Of a stretch of 54,175 nucleotides of DNA, positions 46,402 through 54,175 are shown piece after piece; the stretch's first letter is position 1, and every line of letters begins with the position of its first letter. The position numbers and the translations under genes were made by a program. Location: contig DUEJ01000155.1 of the NCBI GenBank assembly GCA_011192175.1, forward strand, positions 1 through 54,175. The letters are read 5' to 3'. The stretch comes from Thermoflexia bacterium (GTDB lineage Bacteria; Chloroflexota; Anaerolineae; B4-G1; SLSP01). The notes beneath the pieces are model-generated. The model did not search any database, was not told the origin of the DNA, and saw nothing but the letters and a program-made list of their open reading frames with translations.

Positions 46402-46945
46402 TGGATTCCACCTCCACCATAATTTCTCGTAGATATTGGAGCGTGCGATAATAAAGTGCCTTGATTGCTCCCTCCGTGCGACCCAATACTTCCGCGATCT
46501 CCGCGTTGGAAAACCCCTCCACAAATTTTAGGATGATCAGAGTCCGACGCTCCGCGGGCAAGGCCCCGATAACGCGCAGCAAGTGCGCTTCCTCCTCCCG
46601 CGAGCTCAAACCTTCGTCAGGTTTCCCCCAAGCCGATTCCAGAGACGCGACCGCGTCCATAGTCACCTGGGGATGACGCCCCCGGTCCCGATGATGATTC
46701 GCCATCAGATTGTGCGCGATTTTGAAGAGCCAAGCCTGGAAAGTCCCCCGCTGCCGGTACTTTCTCAAATAGCGCAAGGCCCGCTGGAAAGTTTGCGAGG
46801 TAAGATCTTCCGCATCGGCCCGGTTGCCAGTATGACGATAGTGATAATTATAGATGCGCTGCACATATTGACGATACAATTCTCCAAACGCCTGAGGATC
46901 GTTTTGCGCCTGCTCGATCAGGGCGCGCTCATCTTCTGCACTCAT
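46391..46945 (-). CDS. ECF-type RNA polymerase sigma factor
   Basis: AFGELYRQYVQRIYNYHYRHTGNRADAEDLTSQTFQRAL, FQAWLFKIAHNLMANHHRDR, LPAERRTLIILKFVEGFSNAEIAEVLGRTEGAIKALYYRTLQYL. Confidence 0.94.
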   Translation of the reverse strand: MSAEDERALIEQAQNDPQAFGELYRQYVQRIYNYHYRHTGNRADAEDLTSQTFQRALRYLRKYRQRGTFQAWLFKIAHNLMANHHRDRGRHPQVTMDAVASLESAWGKPDEGLSSREEEAHLLRVIGALPAERRTLIILKFVEGFSNAEIAEVLGRTEGAIKALYYRTLQYLREIMVEVESNEA

Positions 46946-47148
46946 CTACCCTCCCCGCAAAATTTAGCTCCATGCAAGGATATTATACCAGCATGGATAC
47001 CGAGCCGCAGCGGAGATACCTCCAACTGACTACAACCCCATCAACCGCAAAAAGTTACGGCCAGAAATCAACGTAACTTTTAGCAACTAGCGGTGTTATA
47101 ATCAAAACTGGAAGAAGAGAGTAAAATATTTTACGAAGGAGTCCAATA

Positions 47149-48006
47149 ATGAAGCGTATTGCAATTGTCACCGATAGCGCCGCAGATCTACCACCAGAGT
47201 TAGTGGAGCAGTTTGATATCTCCGTCATCCCCTTGCACATACATTGGGGAGATGAGACTTTTTTCGATGGCGTGACGCTGAAAGCCGCCAACTTCTATCA
47301 TCAGTTGGCGGAACGGGCAGAATTCCCCAAAACTTCGCAGCCTTCAGTGGGAGAGTTCTGCGAATTCTTTCAAGCAACCGCTGATCGTCTAAAAACTGCT
47401 ACAATCCTAGGCATCTTCCTCTCCTCGCCGTTGAGCGGCACCTTAGCGTCGGCCATCCAGGCGCAGGCGATGTTGCCCCATCTCCAAATCGAACTGGTCG
47501 ATTCCCGCTTCATCTCAATGGGAGTGGGATTCCAGGTGCTCACGGCGGCCCGCGCCCAGCAGCAGAATATCCCCTTAGCCGCCATCACCACACAAATGGC
47601 GACGGTACGCAGTCAGATGCGCCTTTTCATAGTATTGGATACGCTAGAATACCTACATCGCGGCGGGCGCATTGGCGGCGCCGCCCATCTGTTCGGCTCA
47701 CTGCTCAACCTCCGGCCGCTGTTGGGCATTGAAAATGGCAAAATCGTAGCTCTGGGCAAAGTTCGTGGCCGTCGCAAATCGTTACAACACCTGGTGGAAC
47801 TGCTGGAAAAGGAGTTGGCGGGGCGCCAGCCTGCCGAGCTGGCTATCATGCATGCCGAAATCCCCGCAGATGCCGCGTTCCTGGCCGCGCAGATCCAAGA
47901 GCGCGTTAATCCTCGGCAGCTCTATACAGGCATACTCACCCCGGCTCTAGGCTGCCACGGCGGGCCAGGTGCCATTGGGATAGCCTTTTATCCAGAAAGC
48001 GAGTGA
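47149..48006 (+). CDS. degV: DegV family protein
   Basis: IAIVTDSAADLPPELVEQFDISVIPLHIHWGDETFFDGV, TSQPSVGEFCEFF, LDTLEYLHRGGRIGGAAHLFGSLLNLRPLLGIENGKI. Confidence 0.95.
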   Translation: MKRIAIVTDSAADLPPELVEQFDISVIPLHIHWGDETFFDGVTLKAANFYHQLAERAEFPKTSQPSVGEFCEFFQATADRLKTATILGIFLSSPLSGTLASAIQAQAMLPHLQIELVDSRFISMGVGFQVLTAARAQQQNIPLAAITTQMATVRSQMRLFIVLDTLEYLHRGGRIGGAAHLFGSLLNLRPLLGIENGKIVALGKVRGRRKSLQHLVELLEKELAGRQPAELAIMHAEIPADAAFLAAQIQERVNPRQLYTGILTPALGCHGGPGAIGIAFYPESE

Positions 48007-48055
48007 GCGAGAAGGCGAAAAAGCAAGTGAGCGAGTGAGCGAGAAAGCGAAAAGG
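47998..48055. repeat. Short tandem 'gcgagaaa/gcgagtga' repeat after degV
   Basis: gcgagtgagcgagaaggcgaaaaagcaagtgagcgagtgagcgagaaagcgaaaaggcaagg; reverse complement of the type seen at about 33058-33083. Confidence 0.8.
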
Positions 48056-48076
48056 CAAGGAAATGAGCTCAACAAA

Positions 48077-48115
48077 AAACCGCCGGGAGGCAATGCCTCC
48101 CGGCGGTTTATCTTT
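48077..48115. terminator. Rho-independent (bidirectional) terminator between degV and pgi
   Basis: aaaaaaccgccgggaggca-atgcctcccggcggtttatctttt: perfect 16-bp stem with A tract before and T-rich tract after. Confidence 0.9.
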
Positions 48116-48129
48116 TGCGCGGCCCAACC

Positions 48130-49782
48130 TCAGAGCGCGTGCCGCAGCTTCTCAATTCCCTGGACAACCTCTGTGCCCAGGTGGAAGTGGATCACGCGCC
48201 GATTCTCACCGCGCAACGCCCGGTAATCGCCCTGCGCCTGCGCCGCTTGGAGCACGCCAAAGGTGATTGCGGAATCCCACATCCCGGCCGCATCGGGAAT
48301 AGGCAGATCGCGCTCGGTATCCGCGGTGAGCTGGATAAAGAGGCCGTTCCCGCCATCGCCCTTATGCAGCTGCCCGGTGGAGTGAAGGAAACGCGGCCCA
48401 AAGCCCAACGTGGTCGCCAACTGCGTGCGCTCCAACAAGGCCCCGCGCAAAGCGCGTAACGCGCCGTCAATCTCATCCGTGGGCGGCAGAAAAGCTTGGA
48501 GCGCGATGTAATCCCCCGATCCGGCCTGCGCCAGGAAAGTGCGGAAAGTCTCTGCATCCAACGGAGCGACCTCGCCGGCAGGCAGCGCGCCGGTCTCTTG
48601 ATATGCCGCGACCATCTGGCGCGCCTGCTTTTTGGCCGCTTCCACGTTCGGTTGATCGAAAGGCTGCACGTCCAACCGCGCGCCAGCGACCGCTGTCGCC
48701 ATCCCCCAGAGGAAAAAGAGCGCACCCACATCATAACGGTCGTCCAGTGGAATACGTACCAGCGGTTGCCCGGCAGCCGCCAACGCGGCCAGCGGCGCTT
48801 CATAGGCAGTGTCACCGGGCAACGCCATGGAGACAAAGAGCCGATCCGCGCCGTACTCCTTCGGGGCGCAGAGCGGCTCGGCCACCACCGGTAAAATGCC
48901 GCGCCCTTCTTTCCCGGTACTCTCGGCCACGATCTGCTCGACCCAATTGCAGAAAGGGCTAATGGCTGGCGAGGTGACGAAAGTCAGTTTGTCGCGTCCC
49001 GCTTTGGCGAGTTCCCCCAGCACCACGCCCAACCACGCGCCGGGATTTTCCGCTACCGGCGTCTCTGGCCCGCAAGCGGCGCGCATAGCTAAGGCACGAG
49101 ATAACAGCAACTCCACATCCACGCCCGCCAGCGCGGCTGGTACCAACCCAAAATAGGAGAGGGCGGAATAACGTCCGCCCACCGCTGGATTATTCAGAAA
49201 GACCTCGCGGAACGCGAATCTCTCGACCTACGACTCCAATTTACTGCCGGGATCGGTGATGGCGATGAAATGCTTACCAGCTTCCGTCTCTCCCAGCTCC
49301 TCGACGCCCCGCGTGTAAAAGTATTTGAAGAAAGAGAGCGTCTCGGCGGTGCCGCCAGATTTGGTCGCCACGATATAGAGTGTCTTCTCCAACTCGAAAC
49401 GTTCCGCGTAATCCCTAACCGCCGCCGGAGAGGTGCTATCCAGAACCTCAAGCTGCAATCCTGGCTCCGCGCCGGCAAAGAGCTGCCCGAAGATTTCTGG
49501 GGCCAGGCTAGAGCCGCCCATCCCCAAAACCAACACGTTCCGGTAGCCTTCCGCCAGCAGCGTATCACGTAGCGCCGTAAGGCGGGACGTCTCCGCCGCC
49601 ATCTCCGCCGGAAGGTCTAACCAGCCCAGTCGATTAGTGATCTCGGCGGGGTCAGGTCGCCAGACGGTATAATCTCTCTCCCAAATACGGGGGAGAACGC
49701 GCTCGGCTTCCGTTTCAGTCAGCGCGTCAGTTACCAGGGTTTGATAAATGCCTAATTGCGAATGTGTGAGTAAGTTTTCCAT
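48130..49782 (-). pseudogene. pgi: Glucose-6-phosphate isomerase (Pgi-like) interrupted by one in-frame TAG
   Basis: N-terminal half MENLLTHSQLGIYQTL...VLVLGMGGSSLAPEIFGQLF...YIVATKSGGTAETLSFFKYFYTR...FIAITDPGSKLES, then TAG (49228-49230). The same frame continues VERFAFREVFLNNPAVGGRYSALSYFGLVPAALAG to 48130. Confidence 0.88.
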
Positions 49783-49858
49783 AGTTCTCCTCTGGGAATA
49801 AGTCTAAAGTCGCCAGTCATAAGTCTAAAGTCACCAGTCAAAGGTCTAAAGTCACAGG

Positions 49859-50848
49859 TTATTTATGCGCCAGGGCGTAATGCGCCGCGCCCAAGAGGGC
49901 TGCTCTCTGATTTAGAATCACCCGCACCGGCATAGAGTTGAGCAAGCGCAGAAACCGGCCTTTCTGCAAGAAGGCGCTCATAAACCCGCCGGTTTCCAGC
50001 AGCGGGAGAATGCGCGGGGGGATGCCGCCTCCCAGGTAAACACCGCCCGTAGCCGATATTTTGAGCGCCAAGTTTCCCGCCTCCGCGCCTAAAATCTCGC
50101 TGAAGGTTTCCAACGTGGCGTCGCAGATGGCGCAGGAGCAGGTCTCATCTTGGGCTGCGGTGGAGATCACCGGCGTGGGATCATCTACTGCGGCCAGTCG
50201 GCGGGTGAGCCATTCCGGTTCCTCAAAACGCCCGGTATCTTTGAAGAAGGCGTAGATATTGGGGATGCCTATCCCGGAACAGACTCGTTCGTAACTCACA
50301 TGATCGTAGCTCTCTTGCAGGTAACGCAGTAGCTCCATTTGCACCGCGTTGACCGGCGCGAAGTCGACGTGCCCGCCTTCCGAGGCGTGCGCCGTGTAGC
50401 GACCTTGCTCATCGCAGGTTAAGAAAGCCTCACCCAAACCGGTGCCCGGCGCGATAACGGCGATCGAACCGCCTGCCACCGCATTCCCCGCGTTGATGGT
50501 GTAGATATCAGACTCCTTCAGATAGGGGACGACATAAGCAATCGCCTCTAGATCGTTCATCAAATGGACGGTGGTGAAACCAAGCGTCTCTTTGAGATGC
50601 TGCTCCTGCATCATCCAGGGCAGATTGGTGACGTTGGCCGCCCCGGCGACCACCGGCCCGGCCACGGCAAAGCACGCATATTCAATCGGCTCATCCACCG
50701 AGAGCAAAAACTCCTTGAGCACGGCTTCCAGACTAGCGTAAGCGCCGCTGGGGAAAGTCGCTTCTTTTAATGGTACGTGCGCGCCCTCTAGAGAATCGAA
50801 TAATGCCAAGTTAGTTTTGGTGCCGCCAATATCGCCTGCCAGTAGCAT
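49859..50848 (-). CDS. glk: Glucokinase
   Basis: MLLAGDIGGTKTNLALFDS, NLPWMMQEQHLKETLGFTTVHLMNDLEAIAYVVPYL, VIAPGTGLGEAFLTCDEQGRYTAHASEGGHVDFAP, YLGGGIPPRILPLLETGGFM. Confidence 0.96.
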   Translation of the reverse strand: MLLAGDIGGTKTNLALFDSLEGAHVPLKEATFPSGAYASLEAVLKEFLLSVDEPIEYACFAVAGPVVAGAANVTNLPWMMQEQHLKETLGFTTVHLMNDLEAIAYVVPYLKESDIYTINAGNAVAGGSIAVIAPGTGLGEAFLTCDEQGRYTAHASEGGHVDFAPVNAVQMELLRYLQESYDHVSYERVCSGIGIPNIYAFFKDTGRFEEPEWLTRRLAAVDDPTPVISTAAQDETCSCAICDATLETFSEILGAEAGNLALKISATGGVYLGGGIPPRILPLLETGGFMSAFLQKGRFLRLLNSMPVRVILNQRAALLGAAHYALAHK

Positions 50849-50870
50849 GTTGTCCTCCTGATTGATGTAG

Positions 50871-50889
50871 CTCGGAATGTCATTCCGAG
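50871..50889. repeat. Palindrome ctcggaatg-t-cattccgag
   Basis: 9-bp perfect arms; same core as the element at 50983-51130. Confidence 0.7.
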
Positions 50890-50981
50890 TTTGAGTAGAT
50901 ACAGTTATATGTTAGCCCAGCAAAAACGCAAGTGGTGGTTAGCGGTTAGGAGTTAGCGATTAGCTATTTACCTGGCGACTG

Positions 50982-51130
50982 TTGTCATTCCGAGCCAGTG
51001 CGGCGCGCAGCGCACGGAGCACGCCTGCGAGGAATCTCTCTTTTTCGCTCCCAACCCCTCGGCAGACGTAGTAGATTCCTCGCAGTGCTACCGGCAAAAA
51101 AAACGCCTGTAGCTCGCTCGGAATGACAAG
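50982..51130. repeat. MITE-like fold-back element with 14-bp terminal inverted repeats
   Basis: ttgtcattccgagc at the left and gctcggaatgacaa at the right; sub-terminal tgcgaggaatct / agattcctcgca also inverted. Confidence 0.75.
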
Positions 51131-51157
51131 TCTGGCGACTGCGTCGACTCAAGTTCA

Positions 51158-52912
51158 CTATTCCCCCGGCATCAACCAGATTGCCGCCGTCTGCAAGGGC
51201 AGGTTATCGGGAGTGATGAAGCTTACCGTGGCAGGCAGTAGCCTCTGCTGCACAAGCGTCACGCTGACCGGGACATGAACTAAAAGGGGTTGTGCGGGGG
51301 GCGCGTTGACGTACTGGCGACCGACCACCTGCCCTGCCACCAAAACCTCAAAAGACCCTTGCACTGGCGCATAGAAAGGATTTTTAACTTCCAACATTAC
51401 ATCCCCTGCCCCTGCCGAGGAGATTAGGTTGATGGAATCGACGGGCCGCCAAAGAGCCAACCGGGTCAGTAGTTCCGACTGGCACCAGTGTACATAGCCG
51501 GGCGCGGAGGTGAGCGGAATATCCAAGCCACCGTCCGCAGCAGTGAGGGGCTGCGTCACCCCCAGCAGGTCTACGCTCTCCACCGAAGCACAGAGCGCGG
51601 GCAAGGTGACGCTATGCGGCTCGCCGGTCGTCCAGGCCGCCAGCGCCACCCGTTCATGGTTGCGGAAGAGAAGCAAGTAATCTGCGGGGTCCGCCAACGG
51701 GATGCGCCGTTGGAAATGGTAGCCGGCGAGCGTGGCGACGAGGGTCTGCGCGGCCCGGTAGGAAGTCTTGGGGGTCAAATCCGCCGTCACCAGGCCAAAG
51801 TTATGCTCTGGGTCGTGTGGATCGAGACCGTCGTTGCGCCAATCGTACCAGATGCTCAACTCCACGTCGGCGGTGAGGTGCGAAAGATATTGGCGCACGA
51901 GATAGATAGCCTGCTGCTGCTCAGGACGCCCGCCTTCCACGGTCGCGTAACCCCACTCCCCAGCAATGATGGGGATTTTACGGTCGGGGCTGGCGCGATC
52001 CAGGATGGTGCGCAGTTGCGCGTAATCCGACCACGCACTCTCCGGCTCGTCAAAGCGGTAGGGATGGACAGTGACGGCGTCCAGTTTGGAGTAAAGGCCA
52101 GTCGCTGCCAGCGCTTGGAGGTATTCCCAGGGGAACCCGGCGGTGGCGGGCCCGACGATCAAAGCGGTGGGAGCGACGCGCCGGATAGCCGTGATGGTTT
52201 CGGTAGCCAGCCGTGCGTATGAGAGCGGATCGGGTGGCCCGTGCCAGAACTTCTCCAAGTTCGGTTCGTTCCAGATTTCCCAGATGATGCCCTGTCCTTG
52301 GTAGCGGCGCGCAGCGGTCGCGGCGAAGCGCGCAAAAGCCGCCCGTCCCGCGGCATGGTGATGCGCGTCCCCGCCACCGTAGAGGAGATTCCCGTAATCC
52401 AAGATAAAAATCAGGCGGATACCCCGCGCGCTCAGTTGCGCTACCAGCTGATCGTAGGCCGCGAAATCGTAGCAGCCCTGGCACTCATGCTCCACTTGGT
52501 GCCAGAAGAGGTCCATGCGCACGAAGCCAAAACCGACCGCGTCCAGGAGCTCTATCTCGCCAGGATCAGGTTGGGTAAAGTGGATATTCACGCCAAACGG
52601 CTCCGGGATCACGCGGCCGGGAAGCGTCCAGAGTTCTGGAGTGGGCGTGGGGCGCGGCCACGAGGCCGTCAATGTCACCGTAGCAGTGAGCTGCGGCGCG
52701 GTGAGAAAGCCCAACGAGATGGTCGGGACAGGGGTGGGCGTGGTGGTCGGAGTAGGGGTCAAGGTGGCGGTGGGGAGCGGCGGCGTGACAGTGGGCAGCG
52801 CGAGCGGCGGCGTACAAGATGGCGCGATCGCTGCTAAATCGCCGGTACAACCAGTTAGGAGCAAGCCGGCCGCCGTAATGAGCATTAACCAGAGATGGTT
52901 TGAAGATCGCAT
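51158..52912 (-). CDS. Secreted lipoprotein with clan GH-A-like glycoside hydrolase domain (GH39/GH5-like)
   Basis: Lipobox LLLTGCTGD; PTPTTTPTPVPT linker; FGVNIHFTQP, GFGFVRMDLFWHQVE, IIWEIWNEPNLEKFW, IIAGEWGYAT. Confidence 0.8.
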   Translation of the reverse strand: MRSSNHLWLMLITAAGLLLTGCTGDLAAIAPSCTPPLALPTVTPPLPTATLTPTPTTTPTPVPTISLGFLTAPQLTATVTLTASWPRPTPTPELWTLPGRVIPEPFGVNIHFTQPDPGEIELLDAVGFGFVRMDLFWHQVEHECQGCYDFAAYDQLVAQLSARGIRLIFILDYGNLLYGGGDAHHHAAGRAAFARFAATAARRYQGQGIIWEIWNEPNLEKFWHGPPDPLSYARLATETITAIRRVAPTALIVGPATAGFPWEYLQALAATGLYSKLDAVTVHPYRFDEPESAWSDYAQLRTILDRASPDRKIPIIAGEWGYATVEGGRPEQQQAIYLVRQYLSHLTADVELSIWYDWRNDGLDPHDPEHNFGLVTADLTPKTSYRAAQTLVATLAGYHFQRRIPLADPADYLLLFRNHERVALAAWTTGEPHSVTLPALCASVESVDLLGVTQPLTAADGGLDIPLTSAPGYVHWCQSELLTRLALWRPVDSINLISSAGAGDVMLEVKNPFYAPVQGSFEVLVAGQVVGRQYVNAPPAQPLLVHVPVSVTLVQQRLLPATVSFITPDNLPLQTAAIWLMPGE

Positions 52913-53100
52913 GCCCCCATTATACCTGAGAGAAAACGTTAAGATGCAGGGCAAAAATCGAAGGTAAAAAGTTGAGCATTGGCAGTGCGCAGCTGTTTCC
53001 ACGGAAGAAACGAGAAAGCCAGGTTGCTCTTTGAAGGAAACATTGTACTATATCTTGCGATGGAAATTTCCACAGAAAAAGGAAGGGCAGGTCATCGAAA

Positions 53101-54119
53101 TGATACCCAGAAGAGCGCAAGAATACTACGTGCTGGGTATTGACGGGGGCGGTACCAAGACCCTCTCTCTACTTGCCGATAACACGGGAAAGGTAATCGG
53201 GCGCGGGGTTGGCGGCCCCTCCAACCTACATCAAGTAAATGCGGCGGAGTTAAGAGCCGCGTTGCGTGACTCGCTGCGGAGCGCGCTCAGTACGGGCGCC
53301 TGCTTTCCCGGCCGCCTTGCGGCGGTACATGCCGGTCTGGCCGGGACAGAAGCCGCCGGAGGAGAAAAGCGCCGCCAAGTCCAGGAAATTATCCAAGAGA
53401 CATTGACCGCCATCTTAGAGCCAGCGGGGAGCTCTAAATCCGCTATTCCGGTAGTGCTAACCAGCGACATAGTTATCGCACTCGTGGCGGGAAGCCATGC
53501 ACGATATGGCTTGGTGGTCATCTCTGGCACGGGAGCGGTGGTTTACGGCGAGGGCCGGGCCGGCCAACAGGCCCAAGTTAGCGGTTGGGGCCGGTTCATT
53601 GATAGTGACGGGAGCGGTTATGGAATCGGAAAAGCCGCCCTAAGAGCGGCTTTCAGAAGTTACGATGGTCGGGGGCCACACACGCTGCTTGAGGAACTCA
53701 TTGTCGAAGAATGGCGGCTCAACTCCCTCCGCGAGTTACTACAACACGTCCTACAAAAAGAACCAGCTGTGGAGGAGATAGCCAGTCTCGCCAAAGTAGT
53801 TGGCCGGGCAGCCGAGGCGGGGGATCAAACTTCAGTGGACATTCTGACCACTACGAGCAAGCAGCTACTGGAGGGCGTGCTAACAGTTGCCCGTAAACTC
53901 AACTTACGGGAGCAGCAATTCCCCGTGGTGTTGAGCGGCGGCATCTTGAGCAAGGTCGATTTGGTTGCCACGCAGTTAATCCGTGGCGTGCGAGAGCAAC
54001 TTCCTCTAGCAAATCCGCTCAGATTGCAGGCTGAACCGGCCACGGGAGCCGTGACGTTAGCATTGGAGATGGCTAGAAATGGTATCTGCTTCGAAAATAC
54101 CCCACTTGGTGGTATGTAA
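53101..54119 (+). CDS. BadF/BadG/BcrA/BcrD-type ATPase, N-acetylglucosamine kinase-like
   Basis: YYVLGIDGGGTKTLSLLADNTGKVIGRGVGGPSNLH, LVVISGTGAVVYGEGR, GRFIDSDGSGYGIGKAALRAAF, VVLSGGIL. Confidence 0.9.
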
Positions 54120-54175
54120 GCACTCATGACAACTTTTCAAAAAGTCGGGGCCAGGTAGCCATCCCTAAATGAAGA

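Noticed and set aside
49228-49230. Reassignment of TAG or selenocysteine/pyrrolysine-like recoding
   Set aside because: TAG ends several genes in the window normally and no stem-loop recoding signal is apparent; a mutation or sequence error is simpler.

Overview
The window looks like a chromosomal segment of a Chloroflexota-type bacterium. This is inferred from gene content, the Thr/Pro-rich 'PTPTPTP' linkers of its secreted proteins, and a 'FLPLVIKN' C-terminus. Coding density is high and most genes are recognisable housekeeping families: UvrD/PcrA helicase, PgeF, GerW/YtfJ, MoeA, a two-component system next to a Tad pilus motor cluster (CpaB, CpaE, CpaF, TadB, TadC), ComF, HPF, FolC, TsaD, M24 peptidase, UbiB/ABC1, GT2, pseudouridine synthase, RNase III, ClpC, a BMP-type nucleoside ABC transporter, an RsmF-like methyltransferase, an ECF sigma factor, DegV, Pgi, Glk, a glycoside-hydrolase-like lipoprotein and a BadF/NagK-like kinase. 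The items most worth a second look are: (1) a BMP substrate-binding lipoprotein with two nearly identical tandem domains; (2) a phosphoglucose isomerase split by one in-frame TAG; (3) two diverged ~130 bp MITE-like repeats bracketing moeA; (4) a histidine kinase with a degraded N-box beside the Tad operon; (5) an accessory patch at about 43.9-46.0 kb with a frameshifted methyltransferase, an attC-like site and a small-ORF/nucleotidyltransferase pair; (6) a decaying VapBC-like module with an in-frame nonsense codon; (7) an unlisted 41-aa membrane ORF in a phasin-like/UbiB cluster; (8) a GerW/GerW-like paralogue pair. I saw no CRISPR array, rRNA, convincing tRNA or intact transposase. No single locus clearly qualifies as a new multi-gene system; candidates are ranked by interest.
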